From Candidatus Zixiibacteriota bacterium (GTDB lineage Bacteria > Zixibacteria > MSB-5A5 > GN15 > FEB-12): a stretch of DNA of 64,000 nucleotides. The notes under the pieces were generated by a model, which was given only the letters and a program-made list of their open reading frames with translations, did not search any database and was not told where the DNA came from. The first letter of the stretch is position 1; the number at the start of each line of letters is the position of its first letter. A program made the translations under genes and the position numbers. The stretch is from NCBI GenBank assembly GCA_040752815.1, contig JBFMGC010000009.1, forward strand, positions 17,885-81,884, read 5' to 3'. Below are positions 26,236 to 34,955 of this stretch, piece by piece.

Positions 26236-27807
26236 ATGACTCAACAGGGGAAAATAAAACGCGCCCTGATTTCCGTCTCCGATAAGACCGGCCTGGTCGA
26301 ACTCGCCGTTGAATTGGACAAGCTCGACATTGAGATCATTTCCACCGGCGGAACGATGAAGAAGCTGCGTGATGCCGGCATTCATGCCGTTTCGATTACG
26401 TCGTTTACCGGCAGTCCCGAGGTCATGGACGGCCGGGTGAAGACCCTTCACCCCAAGGTGCACGGGGCGCTGCTGTTTCGGCGCAACAATCCGAGAGACG
26501 TGGAGGAGTTGGCGCTATTGGAGTCGCGTTCGATTGATCTCGTAATTGTGAATTTGTACCCGTTCCGGGAGACGGCGGCGCGGCCCGACGCCGCCGATGA
26601 GGAAGTAATCGAGAACATCGATATCGGGGGGCCGTCGATGCTGCGCTCAGCGGCCAAGAACCATGCTGATGTCACCGTGATAGTCGATCCCGCCGATTAT
26701 ATGTCACTGCTGACGGAACTCCGGGAGCACGATGGCGCCACTACGTACGAATTCCGCCGCAGATGTGCCGGGAAGGCGTTTGCGCTGACAGCCGAGTATG
26801 AGGCAGCGATCGCGTCTTACTTTCAGCATGGAAGACCGGTTTCCGAAGGGGTATTCCCCCCTGAGTTGACATTGCGCTACAATCACGTCTCCGGACTGCG
26901 CTACGGCGAGAACCCGCATCAGCAGGCCGCGCTCTATGTCGAGCCCGGTTTCAGGCACCCGACCCTCTTGCGGGCGGAGGTGGTGTCCGGGAAGGAGCTC
27001 TCATACAACAACTACGGCGACCTCGATGCCTGTCTCGACATGCTGCTCGATTTCGACGAACCCTTCGCCTGCATTCTCAAACATGCCAATCCATGCGGTG
27101 CGGCGGTGGGGAAGACACTGGCGGAGGCCTACAAAAAGGCGTACGAGAGCGATCCGCTTTCAGCGTTCGGTTCAATCATAGGCGTCAATCGGGAAGTTGA
27201 CATGGCCGCCGCCGAATTGATTCACGAGACCCAGTTTGTGGAATGCCTGCTGGCGCCCGGTTTTGCCCCGGGCGTCCTGGACATGCTAAAGAAGAAAAAG
27301 ACCCGCCGCATTCTCGTGCTGCCGGAATTGGTGGGTAGACGCGGCGATGACGAAAGAGTGTACAAGGCAATCCGCGGCGGCGTTCTGGTTCAAACCGCCG
27401 ACAACCATGTGCTTGATCCGAGGGACCTGAAAGTGGTGACCAAACGCTCCCCAACTGAGGCCGAATTGTCCGATCTGATGTTCGCGTGGAAAGTGGTTAA
27501 ACACACCAAGTCCAATGCCATCGTTCTGGCCAAAGACGGCGGTACGGTAGGGATCGGCATGGGGCAAACGTCGCGAGTCGACTCCGGTTTCATGGCGGTC
27601 AAGCGGGCCGGCGCGAGAGCGGCGGGAGCGGTGATGGCATCGGATGCGTTTTTCCCGATGCCGGACGGTATCGAAGTCGGCACGAATGCGGGAGTGACCG
27701 CGATCATCCAACCGGGTGGTTCAAAGGGTGACGAGGATGCGATCGCGGCCGCAGACCGAGCGGGTGCAGCCATGGTTTTCACCGGCGTACGGCATTTTAA
27801 GCACTGA
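26236..27807 (+). CDS. purH: Bifunctional AICAR transformylase/IMP cyclohydrolase PurH
   Basis: Performs the last two steps of IMP synthesis. The N-terminal cyclohydrolase domain has RALISVSDKTGLVELA, STGGT and GRVKTLHPKVHGALL; the C-terminal transformylase has KHANPCG, the K-x-N-AIVLAKDG block, and the terminal SDAFFPMPDGIEVGTNAGVTAIIQPGGS and VFTGVRHFKH. The ATG at 26236 sits at good distance from AGGAAGG (26221-26227); a TTG two codons earlier is also in frame. Length about 523 is standard. Confidence 0.96.
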   Translation: MTQQGKIKRALISVSDKTGLVELAVELDKLDIEIISTGGTMKKLRDAGIHAVSITSFTGSPEVMDGRVKTLHPKVHGALLFRRNNPRDVEELALLESRSIDLVIVNLYPFRETAARPDAADEEVIENIDIGGPSMLRSAAKNHADVTVIVDPADYMSLLTELREHDGATTYEFRRRCAGKAFALTAEYEAAIASYFQHGRPVSEGVFPPELTLRYNHVSGLRYGENPHQQAALYVEPGFRHPTLLRAEVVSGKELSYNNYGDLDACLDMLLDFDEPFACILKHANPCGAAVGKTLAEAYKKAYESDPLSAFGSIIGVNREVDMAAAELIHETQFVECLLAPGFAPGVLDMLKKKKTRRILVLPELVGRRGDDERVYKAIRGGVLVQTADNHVLDPRDLKVVTKRSPTEAELSDLMFAWKVVKHTKSNAIVLAKDGGTVGIGMGQTSRVDSGFMAVKRAGARAAGAVMASDAFFPMPDGIEVGTNAGVTAIIQPGGSKGDEDAIAAADRAGAAMVFTGVRHFKH

Positions 27808-27934
27808 CGGATCAAGGCTCTGCTCGCGGCGCGAATGCCGACCCGACCTGTCACAAATCTGTCATCGAGTTCTGCTCAGGCGAATGTGGGAACCTCGCGC
27901 GGCAGGGCTACGTTTATATCGGGTAAGGCAATCT

Positions 27935-29011
27935 ATGGCTATCCCAGATAATCCCAGGCACCCAGAGAATTGCCAAGTAAAGTATTTTGTAAGGGCAACG
28001 GTGCTCCTGGTGATTATTCTCCTGGCAGTCGCGGGAGCCAATTCGCTGCCACGGCTGGCCGCCGAGCAATCGCTGCCGTGTCGCGCGTGCCATGTCAACC
28101 CCAATGGCGGGGGGATGCGGACAGAATTCGGCAACCACTCGGTCGCTCTCAACGAACTCTGCCTCCAATCCACCAAGGACGTCATAGCATCCAAAGCCGT
28201 TTCGCCGCGGGTGGCGCCCATCCTTCTGGTCGGTTTCGACTCCCGTTCGCTGGTGTTCGATGACGGCTCTATTCTGCGCATGCAGACCGATGTCTTCGCC
28301 GATTTTACACCCTTCAGCGATTTTCATTATGTCGTGCGCTTCGGGCAACAAGGTATTACTGAGAGCTATGGCCTGACGTATTTTGCCGGAGAGCGCTTCT
28401 ATGTCAAGGGGGGGCGTTTCTACCCGGTTTACGGTCTACGCGACGCCGACCACACGGCGTACGTCAGAACGCGCACCGGCCACGCGCCGGAGTTATATCT
28501 CGACGGTGCTTCGGTGGGCGCTGATTTCCGGGGTGTCAATATAGTCGCCGAAGGATTTGATGTCGGCGGCCGAGGTATTGCCGTAGCGCACGTCTATGGT
28601 ACAAGAAACGTCGCGCCCCTGGGGCTGCTGGCTGGGGCATCGGTGAGGTGGTCGGAGAAGGTGGAGGGGAGCAACGGGCCGTTTCCTCATTCGCGGGCGC
28701 TGTTCGGGGGCGTCTCCTGGGATCGATTCACACTGATGGGTGAGCTGGATCTGGTGGGGCGTTCACCCGATACCCTGGCGACATACGCCAGTCTGACTAC
28801 GCGCCTGATCTATGGCTGGTACTTGATCGGAGAGTATAGTTTTGCTGATGATGATCGTGACAGCCGCGGCGGAGTAGACGAATTCGTGCGTATATCCAGC
28901 GAATTCTTCCCCCTGCCATATGTTGAGGTGAGGCCGTCGTATACGTATTACACACGGGGACCGCTGGAGAAAACCGACGACTTTTTCGTGCAATTCCATT
29001 TGGGGTATTAG
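27935..29011 (+). CDS. Outer-membrane beta-barrel protein with N-terminal CxxCH haem motif
   Basis: A 358-residue exported protein. After a hydrophobic signal (ATVLLVIILLAVAGA) comes one c-type haem motif, Cys49-Arg-Ala-Cys-His53, within a PCRACHVNPNGGGMRTEFG context, then a beta-rich body with repeated short strands (FHYVVRFGQQ, FYVKGGRFYPVYG, LYLDGASVGADFRG) ending in FFVQFHLGY with the C-terminal aromatic usual for barrels. I infer a porin-like barrel carrying one haem in a plug. The ATG is chosen because upstream in-frame sequence is non-coding. It heads a cluster with two haem-motif lipoproteins, suggesting periplasmic or outer-membrane electron transfer. The exact role is unknown. Confidence 0.72.
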   Translation: MAIPDNPRHPENCQVKYFVRATVLLVIILLAVAGANSLPRLAAEQSLPCRACHVNPNGGGMRTEFGNHSVALNELCLQSTKDVIASKAVSPRVAPILLVGFDSRSLVFDDGSILRMQTDVFADFTPFSDFHYVVRFGQQGITESYGLTYFAGERFYVKGGRFYPVYGLRDADHTAYVRTRTGHAPELYLDGASVGADFRGVNIVAEGFDVGGRGIAVAHVYGTRNVAPLGLLAGASVRWSEKVEGSNGPFPHSRALFGGVSWDRFTLMGELDLVGRSPDTLATYASLTTRLIYGWYLIGEYSFADDDRDSRGGVDEFVRISSEFFPLPYVEVRPSYTYYTRGPLEKTDDFFVQFHLGY

Positions 29012-29065
29012 CCTCGATGTGGCCGGGTTGATTGTCGCATCAACCGTTTTGACAAAGGAGTTTCC

Positions 29066-29503
29066 ATGTGGTCCGGGAAACTATTGTTGGTGTCGCTCTT
29101 GGCAATGGGGTTAGTGGCGGCTTGTTCGGACAGCGGCGATGACGGCCCCACAGGTCCGGATAACGGCGGCATTCCCGATCCTGCCAGTTTCTCGTTGACT
29201 GTCAGACCGATCCTGAGGCAGAGCTGTGCCACGACCAGTTGTCACGGTTCGGCGGTCGGCCAGGGCGGTCTTGCGTTCGGAACGACCAATCCCGCACATG
29301 CGCAGGTAGTCACAATTACCAGCCCGAGCGGAGATTTTGTCGTCCCGGGCAGTTCGGCCACAAGCAATCTGTATCTGAAAGTCATCCCGGTGGTGCCGAA
29401 TCCCCCCGGCGGGGCGCGAATGCCGGCCAGCGGCGGCTTTCTCTCGACCGCCCACCAAGACGCCATCAAGCGGTGGATCGATAACGGAGCGCTGGACAAC
29501 TGA
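29066..29503 (+). CDS. Small lipoprotein with CX4CH cytochrome-like domain
   Basis: A 145-residue lipoprotein (signal LLAMGLVAAC, Cys20) with an Asp/Gly/Pro linker (SDSGDDGPTGPDNGG) and one domain starting SLTVRPILRQSC. Cys54-x4-Cys59-His60 is an expanded haem-binding motif of the kind found in Planctomycete-type cytochrome C domains. A Met in GGARMPASGG could be the distal ligand. The C-terminus KRWIDNGALDN is almost the same as in the next protein. AAGGAG precedes the ATG. Haem attachment is inferred. Confidence 0.72.
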   Translation: MWSGKLLLVSLLAMGLVAACSDSGDDGPTGPDNGGIPDPASFSLTVRPILRQSCATTSCHGSAVGQGGLAFGTTNPAHAQVVTITSPSGDFVVPGSSATSNLYLKVIPVVPNPPGGARMPASGGFLSTAHQDAIKRWIDNGALDN

Positions 29504-29522
29504 CCTTCTTGTCGACTATTAT
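29493..29522 (+). promoter_or_regulatory. Possible promoter for the Calx-beta/haem lipoprotein
   Basis: TGGACA (29493-29498), 18 bases, TATTAT (29517-29522), lying over the end of the preceding gene; the start codon follows within ten bases. Confidence 0.28.
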
Positions 29523-29531
29523 ACCGTGGCC

Positions 29532-30281
29532 ATGTCGAAATACATCCTGTTCTCAGTGGTAATAGCGATCCTGGCGGCTGTCGGCTGCTCCGATTCGGGC
29601 GACAAGCCGACCGATCCGAATGATGCTCGGCCATCGATCTCGATTCAGGATCACACGGTTGTCGAGGGCGGTACCCTGCTTTTCGGCGTCTCCATCAATC
29701 AGGCCACCGATCACCTCGTGGTTTTCTCCTACGCGACAAGCAACGGTAGCGCCCTGGCGGGCAGTGACTTTACGGCTACATCGGGAAGCGATACGATACT
29801 GATTGGCCAGACCTCGTCTACGATATTGGTTCCCACGATAGATGATTCCGACGTGGAGCCGACTGAGACGTTTCTAATGGCCCTGACCATGGTCACGGGA
29901 GCCAATGTGGTTCGATCAGTCGCGACCGGAACGATCAATGACAACGATGTTGCCCAGATCAGTTTTGCCGCCCAGGTTCGCCCGCTGCTGCAGACTAGTT
30001 GCGCCAAGCTGGGGTTCTGTCACGGGTCATCGGCCACCCCTGGAGGCGATATGTATCTCGGCGGTACGGTTACGTACGCGCTCGTAATAAGTGCGACAGG
30101 GACCAATACAGGCGGCAACGTAGTCGTAGCCGGCAACTCAGCGAACAGCACCCTGTATACGAAAACAACAGATACACCCCCGTTTCCGTCGCGCATGCCG
30201 TACGACGGCCCACCGTACCTGACCCTGGTGCAGCAGAATCTCATTCGCGATTGGATCGATCAGGGGGCGCTGGACAACTGA
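29532..30281 (+). CDS. Lipoprotein with Calx-beta domain and CX5CH cytochrome-like domain
   Basis: A 249-residue lipoprotein (lipobox ILAAVGC, Cys19). The middle is a Calx-beta domain (ISIQDHTVVEGGTLLF, SNGSALAGSDFTATSG, DDSDVEPTETF, GTINDND), a calcium-binding sandwich common in surface proteins. The C-terminal domain repeats that of the upstream gene: VRPLLQTSC, then Cys-x5-Cys-His (CAKLGFCH), PSRMPYDGPP and RDWIDQGALDN. The x5 spacing is unusual for covalent haem. The start is ATG 29532; a GTG two codons earlier is also possible. Its stop shares one base with the ATG of the YceI gene. Confidence 0.7.
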   Translation: MSKYILFSVVIAILAAVGCSDSGDKPTDPNDARPSISIQDHTVVEGGTLLFGVSINQATDHLVVFSYATSNGSALAGSDFTATSGSDTILIGQTSSTILVPTIDDSDVEPTETFLMALTMVTGANVVRSVATGTINDNDVAQISFAAQVRPLLQTSCAKLGFCHGSSATPGGDMYLGGTVTYALVISATGTNTGGNVVVAGNSANSTLYTKTTDTPPFPSRMPYDGPPYLTLVQQNLIRDWIDQGALDN

Positions 30282-30928
30282 TGAAAAGAACTGTCACATA
30301 TAGCGCGACTTTCTGTGTGATTTTCTGTGTCATGGGTGTGGCACAGGCGGAGGAGTTCGCTGTTGATCCCACTGCCGGTACCGACACGGTCTACTTTCGA
30401 TCGACCGCCAAGCTGGAGTTTATCGAGGGCAAGACTAACAATCTGACCGGCAGTCTGACTTTCGAACCCACCAATCCTTCTGCCGTTGTGTCTGGAATCC
30501 TCCAGGTCGATTTGCGGACGCTCAAGACCGGTATTGAAACGCGCGACCGCCATATGCGGGAAAATCACCTCCACACTGAAAAGTACCCATTCGCCTATTT
30601 CGAACTCACCGGTGTCATCGGGTTGCCGGCCACGCTCAAACCGGATACCGTATACAAAGCCACCGCGCAGGGATATTTCTACATTCACGGAAACAAGCGC
30701 CGTCTGTCGGCAGATATCCAGGCCAGCCTCAAAACCGATCCGGGTGATGTTTCGCGCCTGGTTATAAGGGCAAACTTCGCCATGAACCTCGATGAGTACA
30801 AAATCGACCGTCCCAAAGCTCTCTTTCTGAAACTGGCGGAGACAATCCTTGTCGAGGTTATTTTCAGCGCCCGCAACGACTTAAAGTCGTCGCCCATCAG
30901 TTTGCCGGCCTGGGAACTGCTCCGCTGA
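30281..30928 (+). CDS. YceI family protein
   Basis: A 215-residue secreted lipocalin-like beta-barrel that in other members binds isoprenoid-type lipids. It has a signal peptide (FCVIFCVMGVAQAEE) and the family landmarks FEGKTNNLTGSL-like FIEGKTNNLTG, RDRHMRENHLHTEKYP and FYIHGNKRRLSADI. The ATG overlaps the previous stop as TGATG, so the gene is coupled to the haem lipoproteins. A longer open frame upstream runs antiparallel in phase through the lipoprotein and is not real. A quinone or isoprenoid carrier role beside electron-transfer proteins is plausible but inferred. Confidence 0.9.
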   Translation: MKRTVTYSATFCVIFCVMGVAQAEEFAVDPTAGTDTVYFRSTAKLEFIEGKTNNLTGSLTFEPTNPSAVVSGILQVDLRTLKTGIETRDRHMRENHLHTEKYPFAYFELTGVIGLPATLKPDTVYKATAQGYFYIHGNKRRLSADIQASLKTDPGDVSRLVIRANFAMNLDEYKIDRPKALFLKLAETILVEVIFSARNDLKSSPISLPAWELLR

Positions 30929-31010
30929 TTCATTTAGCGGTGTATTCAAACTTGCATGAATCCGGGGATGAGCGTATTTTGGCTCTGGATTTGTTGTTTT
31001 AGGAGATCTC

Positions 31011-31484
31011 TTGGATTCACGCATACTCGAAATTGTCTTTTGCCTTATGGATTATGCCCAGGATTCGGGCGATGACATGGAGGACATGTCCGAATACTCT
31101 TCCAGTCTTCGGAACCTGGGTTTTACCGAACAGGAGATTTCCACAGCCTACAACTGGATTCTGGGCCACTCGGCGGCATCGGCGGAGAATCTCTACACCA
31201 AAATCCCTGAGCGGTCCGGCTCGACACGCATTCTCACCGAGTCTGAGCGAGCACGGATTGCCCCCGATGCGCACGGTTTTCTTCTTCGATTGTTCAATCT
31301 GGGCGTGCTTACCAGTGAGCAGTTCGAGTCGGTTCTCGATCGCCTGACGGCGTCGAGCCAGCGAATAGCCTCTCTGGAACAGGTAAAACTGGTGGTTTCG
31401 GCGGTGATGTTCAACGAATTCGGCCGGACCGAGCGTGACCTCCTGAGCGACATCAGCTCCGACCGGTCATCCAGTATCAATTAA
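31011..31484 (+). CDS. Smg-like DUF494 family protein
   Basis: A 157-residue all-helical cytosolic protein of the DUF494/Smg family. It has the typical start ILEIVFCLMDYAQDS, LRNLGFTEQEISTAYNWI and the late EQVKLVVSAVMFNE. Function is not established; in proteobacteria the gene lies between dprA and topA. Here it precedes coaBC by eight bases and is likely cotranscribed. The start is TTG, supported by AGGAGA at 31001-31006. Confidence 0.85.
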   Translation: MDSRILEIVFCLMDYAQDSGDDMEDMSEYSSSLRNLGFTEQEISTAYNWILGHSAASAENLYTKIPERSGSTRILTESERARIAPDAHGFLLRLFNLGVLTSEQFESVLDRLTASSQRIASLEQVKLVVSAVMFNEFGRTERDLLSDISSDRSSSIN

Positions 31485-31492
31485 GAGTGGCG

Positions 31493-32694
31493 ATGTCACT
31501 TAAGAACAAGCGGGTTCTGATCGGACTCACCGGAGGGATTGCCTGCTATAAGATTCCGTATCTCATACGCAGCCTGCGAAAGGCTGGGGCTGAAACGCGC
31601 GTCATCATGACCCAGTCCGCCCAGAAATTCATTACGCCGTTGACTCTTGAGACGATCTCCGCCAACCCGGTGGCGGTCTCGATGTTTCCCGAGGGAGAAT
31701 TTGTCGCCACCCGCCATATCGACCTGGCCGAATGGCCGGACCTGATTGTAGTCGCTCCGGCGACAGCCAATTTTCTCGGTAAAGCGGCGGCCGGTATATC
31801 CGATGACCTGCTCACGACTATAGTTTGCGCCACTGAACGACCTGTCATGGTCGTTCCCGCCATGAACCCGATTATGTGGAAACACCCGCCGACCCAGCGC
31901 AATTTTGAGTATCTGAAAGGGCTCGGCTACAAGTTTGTGGGTCCGGGCACCGGCGATATGGCCTGCGAGCACTGGGGCGAGGGGCGGATGGTCGAGCCGG
32001 ACGAGATCTTCCGCGCTGTCGAGGCCCACTTTGGGGCCGGCCAAAAAAAAAAGCGCTGACCGGTAAGCGCATTATCGTTACCGCCGGTCCGTGCCGCGAG
32101 CCGATCGATCCGGTCCGTTACATCTCCAACCGATCCTCAGGGAAAATGGGGTACGCCATCGCGGAAGCGGCCGCCGAACTGGGCGCCCGCGTAACACTGG
32201 TATCAGGCCCGACCTCGCTGGCTGTGCCGCAAGGCGTAGGGTTCATATCGGTCGAGACAACCGCTCAGATGTATAAGGCGGTGACCCGGCAGTTTGCGAC
32301 CTCTGATTGTGTCATTATGGCCGCTGCCCCGGCGGACTTCGCACCGACATCGCCGGCTCGCCGAAAAATCAAGAAAGCCGACGCCGCACTTGTTCTCAAT
32401 CTCGAGCCGACTGTGGATATCCTGGCCGACCTGGGGTCACGCAAGAAGAAGCAGGTGCTGGTCGGGTTCGCACTGGAGACCGATAACGACATCGCCAACG
32501 CGCGCAAGAAGCTGCGGGCCAAGAATCTCGATATGATTGTGCTGAACTCGCCGAGCGATGAGCGGTCGGCGTTTGAATATGACACCAACCGTGTGACCGT
32601 GATCCGCCCCGGCCACAGGCCTGACCCCTGGCCGCTGATGCCGAAGCGTGAAGTTGCGGTCAAACTGCTTGAAATCATAGCCGGCATGTTGTAG
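31493..32694 (+). CDS. coaBC: Bifunctional CoaBC (phosphopantothenoylcysteine synthetase/decarboxylase), split by a -1 frameshift
   Basis: Makes 4'-phosphopantetheine from phosphopantothenate and cysteine in CoA synthesis. The CoaC half (to 32059) has TGGIACYK, RHIDLAEWPD with the active His, PATANF and PAMNPIMW. The CoaB half has TAGPCREPIDPVRYISN, SGKMGYAIA, MAAAPADF and VGFALET. They are in different frames: CoaC stops at TGA 32057-32059 just after a run of ten A (32043-32052). In the CoaC frame the run reads A AAA AAG, a canonical -1 slippery heptamer, and slipping gives KKKALTGKRIIVTAG, restoring the normal fusion. A CGGTAA/TTACCG hairpin (32061-32083) starts seven bases downstream. CoaB has no start codon of its own before its conserved region. 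A missing A in the assembly is the alternative. Confidence 0.85.
32047..32083 (+). promoter_or_regulatory. Candidate programmed -1 frameshift signal in coaBC
   Basis: Slippery heptamer A AAA AAG (32047-32053) in the zero frame, zero-frame stop TGA at 32057-32059, and a stem CGGTAA (32061-32066) with TTACCG (32078-32083) around an 11-base loop. An alternative 5-bp stem GCGCT/AGCGC (32053-32057 with 32066-32070) competes with it. Confidence 0.5.
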
Positions 32695-32722
32695 CTTGTC
32701 GCACCCCCGGAGTGTGACTCGT

Positions 32723-33511
32723 ATGAACAGCAAGCCAGATAATCTGTTCGAGATGGTACGCCGCGCCCTCGCGGCCCAGGCCGAATTGGGCATGGGCGAA
32801 ATCGTGGTCGGAGCTAACGGACTTTCCGGGCCGAGAGAAGCGGCGCAACTAATCGCGAGTTCGCACCGGGTGATATCGGTCGCAGCCGCGGTGGAAGCCG
32901 AGGGTAAACAGGCGGACATTTTTCAGAGCAGCGTTGACATGAGCACGGAAGCACAATTCGAGTCGTTGGCGGCTCATCACGAAGCAATCTGCAATTGCCA
33001 ACTCTGTCCGCTTGGGGCGACTCGCAACAAGTTCGTATATGGCGTGGGGAATCCCAATGCCCAAATCATGTTCATCGGTGAAGCGCCCGGTGCCGACGAG
33101 GACCGCCTGGGTGAGCCGTTTGTCGGTCGGGCCGGGCAATTGCTCGATAAGATCCTCGCCGCCATGAAGCTGAGTCGCAACGACGTTTACATCGCGAACA
33201 TTCTGAAGTGCCGTCCGCCGGGCAATCGTGATCCTGAACCGGCCGAAATGGAGAAGTGCTTTCCGTACTTACGGGAGCAGGTTCGGCTGATCCAGCCGAA
33301 GATCATCTGTGCACTCGGCCGAATCGCCGCCCAGGCGCTGCTTCGAACGACCGCCACCCTCGGCGCCCTTCGCGGCGGCTGGCATGAATATCAGGGTATT
33401 CCTCTCATCGTTACCTATCATCCGGCGGCGCTGCTTCGCTTCGAGAAGTATAAGAAAGACACCTGGGAAGACATGAAGAAACTGATGGCGCGTTACGAAA
33501 GCATGAAGTGA
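32723..33511 (+). CDS. Family 4 uracil-DNA glycosylase
   Basis: Removes uracil from DNA. The 262 residues have a variable N-terminal part (about 80 residues, Ala-rich) followed by the UDGa core: the first iron-sulphur cysteines in CNCQLCPLG, motif A FIGEAPGADEDRLGEPFVGRAG, the remaining cysteines in NILKCRPPGNRDP and EKCFPYL, ALGRIAAQALL, and motif B VTYHPAALLR. The four Cys indicate a 4Fe-4S cluster. The ATG gives MNSKPDNLFEMV; an upstream in-frame start would precede it by nine codons. It lies four bases before dnaB in a DNA-maintenance operon (UDG, dnaB, radA). Confidence 0.93.
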   Translation: MNSKPDNLFEMVRRALAAQAELGMGEIVVGANGLSGPREAAQLIASSHRVISVAAAVEAEGKQADIFQSSVDMSTEAQFESLAAHHEAICNCQLCPLGATRNKFVYGVGNPNAQIMFIGEAPGADEDRLGEPFVGRAGQLLDKILAAMKLSRNDVYIANILKCRPPGNRDPEPAEMEKCFPYLREQVRLIQPKIICALGRIAAQALLRTTATLGALRGGWHEYQGIPLIVTYHPAALLRFEKYKKDTWEDMKKLMARYESMK

Positions 33512-33515
33512 CCGG

Positions 33516-34955
33516 ATGGCTTATCGCCCCGAAACCGAAAAGCAGGCGGATCGGCTCCAGCCGCCACAGGCGCTTGAGGTCGAGCAGGCGGTGCTCGGCG
33601 CTATTCTGAAAGACCCCGAGGCGATCAACCGGGTTGTCGACGTAGTCCAGGAGCCGGGCGATTTCTACGCTCCCCGGCACCAGATGATATTCCAGGCGGC
33701 TCTCGATCTGTATTCGCGTTCCGAACCAATCGATATCACGACTGTGGTCAGCCGGCTTCAGGACAAGGGGCAACTGGACAAGATAGGCGGGCGGGTGTAT
33801 CTGGTCGATCTTATCGAGCAGGTAGCCTCGACCGGCAATGTCACATCGTATGCGCATATCATTCTAGAGAAGGCGACGCTTCGTCGGCTTATAGCGACCT
33901 CCACCGAAATCCTCCGCTCTTGTTACGATACGGAGATGCAGCCGGATGAGCTGCTCGATCGCGCCGAGGCCAACATTTTCAATATCTCCGAAAGCCGGCT
34001 CAGGCAAGGGTTCGTCCCACTCAAGAGCCTGGTCGACGACACCCTTGAGCGAATCGATTCCATGCAGGTCGCTGAAGGCGGCCTCTCCGGAATGCGGACC
34101 GGGTTTACGGCTCTCGATGACTCCACGCTCGGTCTGCACAACGGCGACCTAATCGTCATAGCAGGGCGGCCATCGATGGGGAAGACCGCACTGGCGATGA
34201 ATATCGCTGAGAATGTCGCCACCAATGAGAAGAATCCCAAATCAGTAGGTATGTTCTCGGTGGAAATGTCGAAAGAAGCGCTCGTGCTGCGGATGCTCTG
34301 CAGTCGGGCGCGGCTCGATCAGCACCGGGTGCGCTCGGGCAGGCTGAGCGACGCCGATTGGCGCAAGCTGCCAATTGCCGGGGCGGCCTTGACCAAGGCA
34401 CGGCTCTTCATAGATGACTCCGCCACCCTCTCGCCGCTCGAAATGCGCGCCAAGGCTCGGCGCCTGAAGGCACAGCATGGGCTTGATCTCGTGATAGTCG
34501 ACTACATCCAGTTGATGCATTCCAATACGCGGGCCGAAAACCGCCAGCAGGAAATATCGCTCATATCTCGAAATCTCAAGTCCCTGGCGAAGGAACTGGA
34601 CATACCGGTGATTGCGCTCTCGCAATTGTCGCGCGCGGTGGAACAGCGCGGCGGGGAGAAACGCCCGCAGCTGGCCGACCTTCGCGAATCCGGCGCTATC
34701 GAACAGGATGCCGACCTGGTGCTGTTGTTGTATCGCCCCGAGGCGTATCTCTCGTCCGACGAACGCAAGGACCCCAAGCATCAGGACAAACTCGGCCGGG
34801 CGGAGATAATCATAGCCAAGCAGCGTAACGGCCCCACCGGTTCACTCGACATGGCCTTTGTGAGCGAGTTGGCCCGGTTCGAAAACATGGAGCGGCGGCG
34901 GCGCGAGCTCCCGCCCGATGTCCAGCCGGTTGACACCGGTGACGTGCCCTTCTAA
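33516..34955 (+). CDS. dnaB: Replicative DNA helicase DnaB
   Basis: The hexameric 5'-3' helicase of the replication fork. The N-terminal domain starts QPPQALEVEQAVLGAIL, and the RecA-like C-terminal domain has GFTALDDSTLGLHNGDLIVIAGRPSMGKTALAM with the Walker A loop, FSVEMSKEALVLRML, LVIVDYIQLM, and ALSQLSRAVEQRGGEKRPQLADLRESGAIEQDAD, followed by AEIIIAKQRNGPTG. 479 residues, no intein. The next gene, radA, begins at the base after the stop codon. Confidence 0.97.
   Translation: MAYRPETEKQADRLQPPQALEVEQAVLGAILKDPEAINRVVDVVQEPGDFYAPRHQMIFQAALDLYSRSEPIDITTVVSRLQDKGQLDKIGGRVYLVDLIEQVASTGNVTSYAHIILEKATLRRLIATSTEILRSCYDTEMQPDELLDRAEANIFNISESRLRQGFVPLKSLVDDTLERIDSMQVAEGGLSGMRTGFTALDDSTLGLHNGDLIVIAGRPSMGKTALAMNIAENVATNEKNPKSVGMFSVEMSKEALVLRMLCSRARLDQHRVRSGRLSDADWRKLPIAGAALTKARLFIDDSATLSPLEMRAKARRLKAQHGLDLVIVDYIQLMHSNTRAENRQQEISLISRNLKSLAKELDIPVIALSQLSRAVEQRGGEKRPQLADLRESGAIEQDADLVLLLYRPEAYLSSDERKDPKHQDKLGRAEIIIAKQRNGPTGSLDMAFVSELARFENMERRRRELPPDVQPVDTGDVPF

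Noticed and set aside
27716..27934. N-terminal extension of the haem-motif barrel protein
   Set aside because: The stretch overlaps purH in another frame and has no signal peptide; the ATG at 27935 directly precedes one.
29999..30280. N-terminal extension of the YceI protein
   Set aside because: It runs through the Calx-beta lipoprotein in another frame, and the signal peptide begins at 30281.
32057..32059. TGA in coaBC as a selenocysteine codon
   Set aside because: Reading through in that frame gives no CoaB similarity; the CoaB sequence is in the -1 frame, so the TGA is the zero-frame stop after the slippery site.
32146..32694. Separate coaB gene starting at ATG 32146
   Set aside because: It would lose the conserved TAGPxREPIDPVR nucleotide-binding start, which lies upstream in the same frame and has no start codon before it.
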